A stretch of 64,000 nucleotides of DNA from Rhizopus arrhizus (taxonomy: Eukaryota > Mucoromycota > Mucoromycetes > Mucorales > Rhizopodaceae): positions 248,001 to 312,000 of the forward strand of contig JAKZZE010000029.1 in the NCBI GenBank assembly GCA_024220505.1. Direction: 5' to 3'. The position numbers and the translations under genes were made by a program. This document shows positions 13,201 to 25,470 of this stretch, in pieces; positions within the stretch are counted from its first letter, which is position 1, and the number at the start of each line of letters is the position of its first letter. The notes below the pieces were generated by a model. That model saw only the letters and a list, made by a program, of their open reading frames with translations, was not told the origin of the DNA and ran no database searches.

Positions 13201-14527
13201 ACTTGACATTGACGGCAAAGTCATCCAGGCTGGTAAATTTGATAATCGAAGTACAGAAGAAGATCGCGAGGCCTTTTTACGATCACTGCTGGAGGATAAA
13301 GCAGATGAAGAGAATGAAGCAGATAACGAAGAGATTGATGATGAAGAACTCAATGAGATGTTGCAGCGTAGCGACACTGATTTGGCTGTATTTCACCGTA
13401 TTGATGATGAACGTGAAGAATATGATTTACGTCAGTGGCGTGCATTAGGTCGTCGTGGCAAACCAGAGCGATTGATCACAGAAGATGAGCTACCTGATAT
13501 CTATCTGAATGACGAACCTATGCAGGAAATAGAAGATGATCCGCTTTCATTGGGTCGTGGTCAACGTGCTAGGGATTCTGTTCGTTATGATGACGGTCTG
13601 ACTGAAGAGCAGTGGTTGAATGTAAGTGAATTGATCAGTTGCAAAACAAGAAAAGATTAACGTTTTATGTTTAGGCATTGGAAGATGATAATGTGGATTT
13701 GGACGAATTGATTGCAAAGAAAGAAAGAAGAAGAATGAAACGTTTGGGTAGATTGTCAAGTGAGATGGATTCAGATGAAGGATCAAGACGTCCTGGTCGT
13801 CGTCGAAAAGAAGATGTAGAGGACTTTGCAGGTGGAAAGAAGAGGGGAAGGCCCAAGAAGAATGATATGGAGGTATATGATGAAAGGGATACATAAGAGG
13901 AGGAAAAAACTCAATTTATTTTATGTGTAGAATAAACGTAAACGAGGAAGAAAAGAAGATGATTTGAACAGACCAGATAATGTCACACCACAGATTAGAC
14001 AAGCAATGACAAGAGTCTTTATTGAATGTTATAAAGTGGTTGAAGAAGCAACAGAAGAAGATGAAGAGACATATCGTAGTCGAAGTGAATTGTTTATGGA
14101 TCTTGTTAGTAAACGAGATTATCCACTGTATTATACAATGATCAAGAATCCAATATCATTAAATATCATCAAGAAGCGTATCCATTCTACTTATTATAGA
14201 ACAATTGCACAATTCAGAGACGATTTCCATCTCATGTTCAATAACGCAAGGATATTTAATGAAGAAGGTTCATTTGTATATGAAGATGCAAATGAGATGC
14301 AGGTAAGAACAAGAGCATAAAGAGAAGAAAGGAGACTGAGTACGTTTTAGAAATTATTTGACGCAAGACTAGAAGAATTGTGTCCAGGCGGTGTATTACC
14401 TGTCAATCATACCCATCGCCCTGATGATGAAAAGTCATTAATGTTAAATACATCTAAATTCAATGAAGATGATGATGATGATGAGGAAGAGGATACATAT
14501 GAAGGAGAAGATGAATACGATGAATAA
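10300..14527 (+). CDS. STH1: SNF2/STH1-type chromatin remodelling ATPase (one apparent missing base)
   Basis: Catalytic ATPase of a SWI/SNF- or RSC-type nucleosome remodeller, about 1,283 aa if the frame is continuous. Exons: 10300-10368, 10434-10584, 10636-11896, 11948-12254, 12306-13621, 13675-13872, 13931-14302, 14351-14527. Domain order is a QLQ motif near residues 79-113, an HSA-type basic helical region near 265-340, ATPase lobe 1 with ADEMGLGKT near 460 and DEGH near 566, lobe 2 with [12 protein letters not shown] and QDRAHRIGQ near 861, AT-hook-like RRPGRRRK and KKRGRPKK, a bromodomain near 1117-1220 and an acidic tail. After 12341 the expected FILPKIF segment is one base short (positions 12342-12346), which shifts the frame for the rest. 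Everything downstream is conserved, so an assembly error is more likely than loss. Whether it is SNF2 or STH1 is not settled; the length and bromodomain fit STH1. Confidence 0.92.
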
Positions 14528-16907
14528 TTATTTTATACTTTTCTCTTGAATGCTAAATAAATAAAAGTACATAGTTGAACAGTATTTTTTTACGCTGTGT
14601 CTCATTTTACATGGTGGCTGATGTACACATCAAATGCCATTTTTTTTTTTAACCCAGTAGAATGAAACAAGTTTTATACTGCAGAGTAAATATGTCTGCA
14701 ATAATAAGATAAATAAAAATAAAAAACTTGTAAAGCCAAGGAAGTTTTAAACTTTCTCCACTTTAAACCGCCAAATTTGTTTTGATGGACGATCGTTTGT
14801 CTCCTAAATGCATCATCACGCAAATATTTATTTTAGTGCCAAGAGAATAAAGTTACGATCTTTATGCGATAAAATATTAGAAGGACATGTAATCCATCAT
14901 AAGCTTATTCTAGCATTGTCGATCCTCAACATGACATAGAACATGCAATATTGTAAATATAAACGGTTTCTCATTATCCGGTTTTTATCCTGCATTGGAT
15001 AAACATGGTCTGCAGTACAATAGAGATGATAGTAGCAAATGAATTCTCCCTTTTTATTCTAGTGTCTTTCTATTTTATAAAAAAGGAAAGGGAACAACGT
15101 TTTTTTTTCTATTATCCTTCTTTAGTAACTTGTAAAATGAAATGTTTCACAGCATACATCATTTCAAAAAGACAAGTTTTTTGTTGTTGTTGTGATATCA
15201 TTTATTTCAAGCGTGGTGATACACCTTTAGCTATTTATATCATTGAATGATGCCACATAAAAATAAGATTGTAGTGAGTGAAAATTGAATTCAATGGTTC
15301 CCTGCGCATTGAAAATGATAATATCATCCCGTTTTATACGCTTACTTGTTTCATGTATTACTCCTTGACTTGTGTAACCTCCCTGTGGTGATTTATGCAA
15401 CAACATGAATAATAATAAACTCCCTCAAAAATGCATTGGTTTCAAAACAGACATCTTTTTATGTTGGAGATGATCATGGAAGAAGAAGAAAAAGTGCTCT
15501 TATTGTGTATGTAATTGTGTAACATTAAACTAAAATCTGTTGTGATACTCTTTCAGATGACAATAGCATTTTTTTTTTAGTTATTCGCTGTGCTCCGTGC
15601 TTTTGATTTTGTTTACAAGAGCTTGTATCATGTGTACTTTTGTGTGTGTGTCATTTGAAAAAGAATAAAAAAGCAGGAAAAGATCATTGTGAATCAATCG
15701 TTGTGTTTCTTTTGTTGTATATCAAAACTTTATGAAAAGTTCAATGAAATCCCTATCAAGTCTTTTGCTAAAAAAAGGAATGGAAGCAAGAAAGGGTTGA
15801 CAGAAAGAAGAGGAAAAAGGGGGAAGGTGAGCTTAGTATTAAGTTTTGTAAGAAAGAGAGCCTAATTGAACGTTGAATTTAGTTTGGTTTTATAAAATAA
15901 AAATTCAGTTGTAAAAAGTCAAGCAGAGAGTATATGTGTGTGTGACACGAGCCTATCGAATCCCCACATAAAGTAATTTTATCGATCGAATAAACTTAAT
16001 AAACGTTACTTTGCCCCCCTTGTTTTATCTTTAAATAATCTTCTATTGTTTTCCGTGCTTTTCAGAAAAAGGAAAAATCATTTTTGATAAAAAAAAAATC
16101 ACATCTGCATCTCCTATTGACTTGAACATTAAATCAATTTCACGCTCAATTTCCTGCTGTGCTGTTCTTTTTTTCTTTCTTTTTCTCTTTAATGTCATGT
16201 GTCTGTAGATCATATTATAAATCTCACTATTCTTTATGTTTTTCTATTCAGTCAAAATAGTTTAGAAGCACATCCTTTTGTTTTTTAGATGGTGCAAAGA
16301 TCTCTCTCAACCGCATGAGACAATAAGCCTTGGCATGAATCAGGAAAGAGAAGGGATAGAAAAGGCACTAAAGTAAAGTTTAATCTTTGATCTTGAATCA
16401 TTCATTTATCCTTCCTGTCAACAGACTGAATAAGATGAAACTTTTGTTTCTAGACCAGAGAGAATCTCTCTTTTTCATTCCCATCTCATTCGACGCTCGA
16501 GCCCAAAATACCAGGCACCAAAAGCCTAAAGAGATCCGATTGGGCATTTGGTTGCTATGTCAAAAAGTTTGACATTAAGTCTCCGAATGGCTATCGATTT
16601 CAATCTGTTCACCGAAAGTGTGTAATTTTCAGCATAAAATCCTAAATGCCTATTTTCTTTTTTTAGCAAAATCTGTTTCAAAAAATAATGTGATGTTCAC
16701 ATTCACACCTTGACACAAATATACAATCTGAACAATTGTATCTGATCAATTACCTTAGTAAAGCCCCCCTTGAAGCCAATCATTTTTTGGTTTCCCAATT
16801 AGCTCAAAATTATAAAAGAAAAAAAAACACATCTCTTTTCCTTTTCTCTCTCTCTCTCTCTCTTTCTCTTTACTTTTTTTTTTTATTTATTTATCTGTTT
16901 TCTTTTT
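14528..16907. other. Intergenic, no supported gene
   Basis: A 2.4-kb AT-rich gap with no open frame that looks like protein and no tRNA- or rRNA-like element. It includes a CT repeat at about 16845-16868 followed by a T-rich tract and TATGCAG just before the zinc-finger start. That is a promoter leader or a 3' splice site of a non-coding first exon. Confidence 0.4.
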
Positions 16908-17513
16908 ATGCAGAGAAGCAACATGATCAAACGACCCTTTATCAATGTTACTCTTACTACGACATTCAAAGCAAAGACGAAACCTAAAGGCAAACTGTAT
17001 GTCTGTCCTCAGTGCACCAAGCCCTTTACCAGACCAAGTGCATTGCAAACACACATATACACCCACACAGGAGAAAGACCTCATGCGTGTGATATGTAAG
17101 TTGTTGGATAAGAACAAGTCCTTTCAAGATGCTTATTTTTTGTTTATAATAGGCCTGGCTGTGGTCGTCGTTTTACGGTTATCAGTAACCTTAGACGTCA
17201 CTTGCGTGTTCATCAGCAACCTCACTCTAGACGTCGTTTGACTGCTGAGCAGAGAAGAACTCATGTTAAGGAATTGATGCAAAGAAAGAATGTTACTGCT
17301 TTAACCGATGCCGATGACGATATCATTGGTTGGTTTTTTCCACCTCCACCTCTTTCAGTTGGTTGCCCTTCATCCCCTAGTTCAGTCTCTTCTCCACCTA
17401 CCAGTCCTTCTCTTAACCTGCCTTATTTAGAAAGCAGCAACTTTCGTTTGTTGAAACCCAAAATGAGGCCCATCCGCCCTGAATGCTTGTCTATCAAAAA
17501 CCTACTAAATTAA
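16908..17513 (+). CDS. Two-finger C2H2 zinc-finger protein, putative transcription factor
   Basis: Small 182-aa protein from two exons, 16908-17095 and 17153-17513, joined across a 57-base GT-AG intron that splits the second finger. Finger 1 is C-x2-C-x12-H-x3-H (YVCPQCTKPFTRPSALQTH), linked by THTGERPHACD to finger 2, which has C-x4-C spacing (CDMPGCGRRF) and ends RRHLRVH. This TGERP linker is typical of DNA-binding fingers. The remainder is Ser/Pro-rich with no known domain. The ATG at 16908 overlaps a TATGCAG that could itself be a splice acceptor, so the ATG at 16923, five codons later, is an alternative start. No operon-like neighbour; its targets cannot be told from sequence. Confidence 0.8.
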
Positions 17514-18765
17514 AGTTTGCTCTTCTTTTTTTTTTTTTCTTTTTTTTTTTTACTCCTACCCTTTCTTTCAAATACCCCCTCACTAATCTCTTTTCTCTCT
17601 TTTTGTGTTATATGACTTCTCCTCTTTATATATATTTATTGCCCTTGTCCAATACAGGTTCTTTGGATGCTACAGTGTTTTTATCATTTATATTATTTCT
17701 TTCATTTCATACTGTATTCACAAACACATGTTTTTTTTTTTTTTAATCACACACAATTTTATATATGCGTAATCAAACACCTCCTCATCTAATAAATATA
17801 CTATATGATGCAGTTCCTAAATTATCATTAACCAATCAAGCTTGAAACATCAAATGATGCATGAGCTCAAAATGCTGCTACGTCATTTCTATTAGACTTA
17901 TCACTGTCCTTTCAATTCATTCTTACTGTAAAGTAAAAGGCGGCCGTTTTGTTGCCATAGAAACTCTTTTCTATGTTTTCACAATCATCTTTTTTTTGCG
18001 AAATATTTCTTTTTATCAATTTAGCTCTCATGATTTATGTATTTTGAGTATAGAAACAAGAGAAAAAAGTTGAAATGTTGAACAATTCGTCAAGATATAA
18101 AAGATTACACAGCCATGAAAGAAAAAAAAAGAATACTTTCTTGTTTGGTTAAAAAGACATAAACAAATAAATCGAGAAAAAGGACAAGTAAACCTTTGAA
18201 TCTCTCCTTTCAACATGGTTCTTTCCAGCCCTTTTTTTTTTTAAGAAAGATAAACATGTCATTTCGTTTTTTGTTTGCCTAAGGTAACGCATCACATTTT
18301 ATAGTTTGTGTGGATAAGCCGATTTTTATGATTAGTTTACAAATGTGCAAAAAAAGGGACATCAGCAGCGTGTGAGATTTTTAGACATTCGTCATTGTTT
18401 TTTTTTTTTTTATTTATTTTTTTATTTGTTAAAGTTTTAAAATATCATGTATATCGATATTGAATGGTTTTTGCAAAGGAAAATGATTTATTCGGAAGAA
18501 AAGCGGACAAGGCTACTTTAAGCTCAGACTTTTTTTTTTTTTTCACGGAGCTCTTCGGATTGTTCATCCTTTAAGCAATAAAATCCTTTTTACGTAAACC
18601 AAAAAAAGTAAACCGACGGCTTGCTTTTTTTTAAAAAAAAAGAAAAAAAAAAACTAAGCCTCAATCATTGAACCAAAAAAAAAAAAGGTACACAAACGCA
18701 CAGTTACAACGCTTAAAATTTTTTTTTTTTGCAACATTATCAAAGTCTAATTTTATTCATCTTCT
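17514..18765. other. Intergenic, no supported gene
   Basis: Homopolymer-rich, with T runs near 17527-17551, 17730-17745, 18402-18413 and 18531-18542. Probably 3' sequence of the zinc-finger gene and, near 18600-18765, the 3' end of the RNA-binding protein gene. No other gene seen. Confidence 0.4.
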
Positions 18766-19629
18766 TCACATTCTAGACCCGCCACGTTTTCCAAATTTTC
18801 CGCGCTGTTGTTTTTTAGCACCACGTCCAGCAAATCGATCAGCAAATCGTTGTCGAGCCGGTCTTTCGCCCAGACGGTTTCGATCGTTATCACCACTAAA
18901 GTCTGTACGTATCGGACGTCCATCGAGATAGACACCGTTCATGCCCTTGACTGCCGCTTCTGCTTCATCCTCTGTTTCAAATTGAATGTAAGCAATACCG
19001 CGAATACGACCCGTGTCTCGACTGATGGGCAATCCAATCTCGCCCACGATCGTACCGAATTTTTCAAAGGCTTGCTTTAATGACTCTTCATCTGTGTCGT
19101 AGCTCAAATTGGCCACAAAGACCTTGTCTGTCTTGGGTCCATAATTGGTATCCGTTGAACGACCTTGGGCAGGTTGAGCGTCATCCACACGAATCGTACG
19201 ACCCATGAATTCAGTACCGTCCAGTGCCATGGCCGCCTGCTTGCCCTCGGCCGACGCGAAATCAATGTGTGCGAATCCTCTGGACTTGACACCATTCGGG
19301 TGCATACGCAGTCTCACATCCGAGACGGGTCCACACTGACCAAAGTGAGTACGGATATCATCGGCCGTCGCATCAAAATTCAATTGACCCACAAACACCG
19401 TCGTTCCTTCCGCACCAAACTTTTTCTTTTCGATCCTTTCTATCTTCACCTTCTTCACCGGCACCTCCTCCTTTTCTTCTTCACGTTCACGTTTTTGATC
19501 TTTTTCGTTGTCGCTTTCTTCTTCATCACTGGAAGATGGCTGCTCTTCTCTGTCTGATTGGTATTCTTCACTGTCAGAAACGGGTTCTTCTACCTTTTTC
19601 GTCTTCTTGTCTGTCAATTGTTTGGCCAT
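18766..19629 (-). CDS. NSR1: Nucleolin/Nsr1-like RNA-binding protein with two RRMs
   Basis: Single-exon gene for a 287-aa nucleolar-type RNA-binding protein likely involved in pre-rRNA processing. The N-terminal 75 residues are an acidic-serine/lysine region (SDEEESDNEKDQKR), as in Nsr1, Gar2 and nucleolin. RRM1 spans about residues 77-155 with RNP2 VFVGQL and RNP1 SRGFAHIDF. RRM2 spans about 170-250 with VFVANL and IRGIAYIQF. The C terminus is Arg/Gly-rich and ends KRGGSRM. The acidic region is shorter than in yeast Nsr1. The ATG at 19629 is chosen because it precedes the acidic region directly; an in-frame ATG further upstream adds a Phe-rich stretch and looks like leader. GC content here is clearly higher than around it, as expected for a highly expressed gene. 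Confidence 0.9.
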   Translation of the reverse strand: MAKQLTDKKTKKVEEPVSDSEEYQSDREEQPSSSDEEESDNEKDQKREREEEKEEVPVKKVKIERIEKKKFGAEGTTVFVGQLNFDATADDIRTHFGQCGPVSDVRLRMHPNGVKSRGFAHIDFASAEGKQAAMALDGTEFMGRTIRVDDAQPAQGRSTDTNYGPKTDKVFVANLSYDTDEESLKQAFEKFGTIVGEIGLPISRDTGRIRGIAYIQFETEDEAEAAVKGMNGVYLDGRPIRTDFSGDNDRNRLGERPARQRFADRFAGRGAKKQQRGKFGKRGGSRM

Positions 19630-19771
19630 GGCTTTTATAAAAATGAAAATGTATATACAAAAAGGATTGTTCAAAAAAAAAAAAGGGCTGCCACTTGCTT
19701 TTCGTGACTCGTTAAAAGCCACTTTCTGCATAATTTATCAACTGAATTTATTTACAAAAGGGTCATATCGT

Positions 19772-20719
19772 TTAATTTCTTTTGTTCAGTGGTCCCAGAC
19801 CATTCTGGTTAGGAAACAGCATCCGAAGGCCATGCTGGACTTTGTGTTGCTGAGGACCGAGTGGAGGTGACTGGATGTAGCCCGTGATGATATGAGTTTC
19901 CTTTTTTGTGATGGTTGAATCATTGTCATCATCCGTCAGTGATGCCGTACTTGTCCTTCGAGAAGATGAACAAGACTTTCTTGGTTCTTGCAGCATATGA
20001 ATCGTTCCTTGAGCCTGCTCAAGCATTTGTGTATATTCTTTCATTCTTTTAGAGATGTCATCGACACTTCCTTCTTGCTCCTTTTGATGGCTCTCTAATG
20101 AAGCTAATCTTCCTTGTAGTTGATTGCTTTCATAAACAACCTACAAGCGCATGTTAACACACCCTTCTTCTTACTTTTATTCATTTACCAAAGCTAGTTT
20201 TGAACACATGGTTCGAATGGATTGTGTTGCATAAACATCGGATTCTCTTTGTGTCTTTACGGCTCTTTCCAATAAAACTTGAAGGTTCACATTCACTTCT
20301 TCTGTTATTGTTAAATCCTGTTCCATTTCACCTAAACCTATTTATTAATCAAGCTCAAGAGTGGCATCATTTTTATCTTTTTATTTACAAACTCTGTCTT
20401 TTGAATTTTCCTACAGGCTGATTAAGTATTCATCAAAAATCGTATATTCTTTATTTCATACCAAAACGGCAGACATATGATCCATTTGTTGTATCAGCGT
20501 GTTCATATTCTTTTTGAATTCAGCCAACTCCTCTCTTGTTTTCTCCATTTCTTTTAAAAATTGGATTCGCTCTTGAGCATCAACTAATCTTTTTGGTGTT
20601 TTGGTCTCATGTTTTTTTATTCCTGGTTGGCGATGACCCAAGGTCTTTATATTTACATTTAATATTTTCCTTCTTTTCCAATTCTATCATCTCACCTGGG
20701 TAATCTCCTCGGGTTCCAT
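19772..20719 (-). CDS. Small coiled-coil protein, function unknown
   Basis: Proposed 234-aa protein from four exons: 20719-20696, 20644-20462, 20317-20189 and 20140-19772. The first and last introns are 51 and 48 bases. The middle intron, 144 bases, is the weak point, because its acceptor (CAG at 20318-20320) was chosen only because it keeps the frame. The protein is mostly heptad-like: RIQFLKEMEKTREELAEF, then VNLQVLLERAV, then RLASLESHQKEQE and MLEQAQGTIHMLQE. It ends in a Ser/Thr-rich and polar tail. I recognise no family. A structural or cytoskeletal adaptor is possible but unproven. It sits in tandem upstream of the Nsr1-like gene on the same strand. Confidence 0.6.
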
Positions 20720-20987
20720 TTATTGCTTCATTCAGTAACAAAAAATAAAGAAGAGGGTGTTCTGTTTTTTTTTAAAAAAAAAAGAAAAAGGAAAAGACAA
20801 ATGATCCTGCTTAAAAAGTCCTTTTTCAATTGCATGTGGACAGTCAAGTCACAAGAATTATGTACTGGATTTGGCAAGGCATGAGTAGAGTAAGATTTTT
20901 TATAACATAAGCAGCATTCATTTTTATTTGTGCAGTCAAAATACTTTATCACCAAGCTAAGAGGATTTGAATGATGCGATTCATCAT

Positions 20988-22790
20988 TTAAAGACTCAAA
21001 ACAGGATTTCCGTCCGTTTTAATTTGTATAAATTCTTTTGGTGAGTGTTGGAAGACGATATGAATAACCTGATAGGATCAATAATATAAGTTAAAGTAGG
21101 ACAATATTAATATATGAGTGACTATGATAATACGAGGAAATATAACATGATTACATTCCAAATGATTGGACTACAAATTGTAAGCGTGAGCTTGGGTCGT
21201 TCTTTTTGAGCTTGGCACAATACAAAACCATTGGTTATACTGTGAAAGTGTCCTTATGCTTAGCATTAAAAATAAAGAAATCACTGCTATTATCAATATG
21301 TCCAAGTCTATTCACAACCTCACTATCCAACAGATCAGATTTCACAAAAGTAGCAATAGGTTTTGTGCAATCATTTCCTGGTGGAGTACACCAGGTTTGA
21401 ACTGACCGTGTTTGTGTTGTCGAGAAAGAGGAGAATTTTTCAAGATGGTATTTTGTAATTATCATGTCTTTTTTTTCTGCTAATCAATAGTATCCTGTAT
21501 TTTATGAGATTTACTTTGATATGGTTTTTAAAGCTGAATAGAGCATTCAACATAGCAAGACAGTCTTTGGGAATTATTGAGAGCAGCAATGGATGGGGTC
21601 ATCATCATCTTATCGTGTAACATTCCATTATTGAAATCATAACCAACATAGCACACAGTGGACAGGTATGTCTTTAGACCTGAGGTCTAAGCAATTCATG
21701 ACCTTGTACAGTCGTCAATTAGAGTCTTGAATAAAACCTTGAGAGTTTTAATTTGTTATCAACAGTTCTTGTTTTATCATCTGTTTGTGGCAAGCAGACC
21801 TTCAAGACATCCATTTCAAATGCGTGTTAAAAAAGAGTCATAAATACAACAGATGTTCATTTTGAAAGGAGCAGTATGGTTAGTATTGATGGATAGATTG
21901 TTGCCACTTGATCTTTTGGTCTGATGGTATTATTTGTAGTAAAGAGAGATTTAAAGATGAGTGATCACACTTGATTAGCATCGTCAGTTCACTGATATTT
22001 CATGCCGCTGCTTACTCTTGGTTAAAAGTTGTTTTTCAGCATGGCCAACGATTGCTCTACGCGAGCTGATTACTCTTTGATTGTTTATGCTTTTGACATC
22101 CAAGTAATCATTTGGCATTTTTAAATAAACGTTCGGCCATAGTAGATTAGAATAACCTTGATTTAAAGTAAAACTTGATCCGATCTGATGGGGGGGGGTA
22201 GTATGTAGGGATTTCTTGAATTCATTATTGTGGTTGTTGATAAGGTTTGACAATAGATGAAGTTATGCTGACTTGGCATGATTCCATTTTCTTTCATATT
22301 TTGCATACATGCCTTGAGCTTCTCACAAAGCTTGTCTTATCATGGGACAAGCAATTATTTTCGTCGACTGAGGAAATATGTTTATCATGACTAGCCAGGC
22401 CATTAGGACGTTCGAATGATGCATATTCATTTTTATCATCAAGTAATCATTGCCATCTAATTTTAATTAATACAATCATTGGATATGGATACCTCATCAG
22501 CATCTGTTTTGTTTTAAATCTGCTTTTCTAATGTTCTCTTGAGACTATGTTCAACTCATCGCCAGTCATTTTTTGTATTCATTTCTAAAGTTACCTGCTC
22601 ATCCTCTTTCTGTAACTGAGCATTGTTGAAACCTTGATACATGACTGATTTCTCATCCCGCAAGTAATGCTTCATATTCAGAGGTATGCATCTGAATGTC
22701 TGGCACGTTAGGAGAGGAGTTACAGGATACATTTTCATCTCTAGAAAAAAAAAAGGGGGATCGAGTATTTTCAAAGCTACTGTTACCATC
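20988..22790 (-). pseudogene. Unrecognised multi-exon coding region, apparently broken
   Basis: Several minus-strand blocks read like protein. The last two are convincing exons: 21155 upwards (ending LTICSPIIWN) joined through an 86-base GT-AG intron to 21068-20988 (HSPKEFIQIKTDGNPVLSL, then stop). Upstream, 21465-21240 encodes a segment with PPGNDCTKPIATFVKSDLL. To join it to the next block needs one extra base near 21238-21242, where the frame reads into TAA. Further blocks lie at 21690-21530, 22253-21984 and 22743-22560, the last preceded by a strong polypyrimidine-TAG acceptor. I do not recognise the family. It may be a decayed gene, or a live one with a sequencing error plus exons I have not resolved. 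Confidence 0.4.
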
Positions 22791-23171
22791 TGTCCATTCT
22801 TGAGCTGTGAGTAGGAGGGGCAGTTTAAGTGGTTGATTTGTCAGGTACCTCTGTGAACTTTTCGTCGTCGAGGCATGCTCTTTAAAATGATTAAAATCCT
22901 CGGCAGTTTATAAAAAAGAGAAAACGCAATAATAGGATTAAATCATTTTGCTTTTTTTTATTAGTAAACTTTGATGATGATAAACAGAATGAATAGCAAA
23001 TTCAATCTTTTTATTCATCTTTAAAGTTGACTTTAATTATGAATTGTAACCATGGAAATTTATTGTTGTATCTGAGCTTAAAGTGTAACGACACAAATAG
23101 ATGAAACCTGGGGTGTTTATATTTTTAAAGCAGGGCAATAGTTGAGCATTTTTCTTAATTCATTTATAATA
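22791..23171. other. Intergenic; probable KGD4 promoter
   Basis: No gene seen. AT-rich sequence leading to the ATG of the KGD4 gene. Confidence 0.35.
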
Positions 23172-23556
23172 ATGCAACCTTCATCAACATTGCGTGCTGT
23201 TCATAAACCTTTAATTCGCTTTCTTGGCCCAAGAGCAAGTCTTTGGAAAGGTTTGTGTATGAATTAAACTGGACAAGAAAAAAAACTAAACTATTTACAA
23301 GATGCTCCTCATCACACTGGACCTCATCCTTTAACACCTTCTAATCTTGTCAAGCACGTTGCTCAAGCAGAAGCACAACAACCTGTGAGAAAGGCAACTG
23401 GATCCATCGAATTTGGTGCGTTACCTACTAAATATCAACGCTCTCTAATTTCAGAAGCAGAAATGGAAGCCATTGAGGTAAAGAAAAGATAAAGAGCAAG
23501 ACATGTAGATGCTTATTTATATATCATAGAGTGGTGGAGCAACTATCATCTTCTAA
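23172..23556 (+). CDS. KGD4: Kgd4/MRPS36-type subunit of mitochondrial 2-oxoglutarate dehydrogenase
   Basis: Small 93-aa mitochondrial protein, too fragmented by introns to show as a long open frame. Exons 23172-23250, 23302-23477 and 23530-23556 join in frame through 51- and 52-base GT-AG introns. The N terminus is basic and hydroxylated (SSTLRAVHKPLIRFLG), consistent with an import signal. The C-terminal signature LPTKYQRSLISEAEMEAIESGGA-like (core ISEAEMEAIESGGA) matches yeast Kgd4/Ymr31, which tethers the E3 subunit to the 2-oxoglutarate dehydrogenase core; it was earlier described as a mitoribosomal protein (YMR-31/MRPS36). Assignment rests on the C-terminal motif, the small size and the predicted targeting. 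Confidence 0.82.
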
Positions 23557-25438
23557 TATCACCAATAAAACTATACTTTTTTATCATCGCATCATTTAGC
23601 GATTGCAATATACTCAGCCCTCTATGGATTTTTTTTTCTTTTTTGAAAGAACAACAGCAATGATTTGAGCAAGGATTGACACTTCTGTCAAAAAGGAAAA
23701 TATAAAACAGTCCCTTATTACAACATGAATTTCATGCAAGTGTACAAAATCATTCACATACAATCATCTTGCTTGTCAGTCCTTTAATCTCAAGGAACTT
23801 TTGAAATAATTCATGCTTTGCTTATTCTTATACTGTTTCTGTATTAAATATGTTTCTTAAAGCTCTTCTTTCGTACGGGTTCTTTCTCGTTTTTAAGCCT
23901 TCTTTTTTTTTTCTTTTGGAAATAAAAGAGGAACAAAATAGAAAGCAAGCTGATTTTGACAACTTGTGTTGTGAATAGACAAAGCAAAAGCATTTTTCGT
24001 AAATTGGATATTAAAAGAAACTAACAGCAAGCTTGAACAAATTCTGTTTTTCGATCTCTTTTTACTTTTTAAAGTAAAAGATACTATTTACGAGTATGAA
24101 AATCAAATGACATGGCTTGAGCACTAGGCATGTTTATTATTTACAGGAAAAAAGTTTTTACTCAATAGACTGACATTTTTGACAAAGCTCGTCATCGCCT
24201 ATTTCTATTATAGAATAGATCAGGTCAAAATAATGTATCTATTCGATCAGAAATTTTTGAGCGATTCTCAGATACGGACATTTCATATATTTGGTATAAG
24301 CTCTTTATGGTTCTGCATTACATACCATTTCATTTGGAGCATGACATGTGCAACAAAACCTATTTGTTTTTGTTTCAGTTTCAAGCTTCTCATTCAAAGC
24401 GGGATTGTCTTGTTGCGGCTTTTACACTTCTGAGTCCTGATCATAGCAAAGAAAAAAAAAAAAACTTCTAGTTCCTCAACGGATCACTCTTTCCGGGAGC
24501 TCCTTTTTTCAGTTTTACAAAAAAAAAAAAAAAAAAAAAAAATACAATAAAGCGCAATGTGGTGATACGGGATGCTAAGCTGTACATGCTTTTCTTTGGA
24601 TTCCGTAAATCATGCGCAACAAACTAACCTCATATGAACAATCAGGCCTCGATCTATCGTGTTCTTAATAAACTGTCTTTTATAGATAGGTCCGCGCACG
24701 CGCTAATAAGAGAGATTTTGTGTAATGATTTGCTTAAAAGCACAAAAATAATACTTCATGTTTCCTGAGTACAGTCTTGTCCCTTTCACACCCAAATCTT
24801 TGTACACGGGTTGGTGGGCTTTTGAATACGTTTTAGAGCATGATGTTTGACAGTGAGGATGGAACACACGTGAAACTAAGCTTTGCATAAACTGAGTGCT
24901 CTTTTACCAATGGCCCCTTTGCATCTGTAAGACGTACTACAAAACAGGTGTTTTGTTCCCATTAAGTAATGCCTTTATAACGCAAAGTATTGAAGGTCTT
25001 TACCAATTTAATAAAGTGTGTGTTAATCTTTACAAGACATATCAAGTTTTTCAAGTCACTTTCTTTTGAACAAGACTGTGGATATCCATTAGTTGCATTT
25101 ATTCATAGACATACTAGGGACGTACACATCAATGCAGTATAGCTGTAAGATAAACTTTTCTATAGACTACTGCTTTGGCTATGGTGTACAGCAAGATATC
25201 ATATGATAATTAACCGTCAAATATCAGTATATGAATAAGCTGCTATGATTAAAGAAGTCTCAAACTTGAATAAATTGATTTCAGGCATTTAATTTTTCAT
25301 AATAATTCATTATACTAAGAACTTTTTGGGTTTTAGTCAAAAGCGAATACCAAGGATACAGTTTGGTTTATTAAACATGTTAAACAGGTATTTTAGCTTG
25401 AATATCCGATAAACTCTTTATTTACGAATGCACATTGA

Positions 25439-25470
<32 letters not shown>

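Noticed and set aside
17483..17746. Plus-strand frame after the zinc-finger gene
   Set aside because: Phe/Leu/Ser low-complexity translation of T-rich 3' sequence.
18753..18935. Acidic minus-strand frame overlapping the Nsr1-like C terminus
   Set aside because: Lies in another frame of the same exon; the RRM gene explains the sequence.
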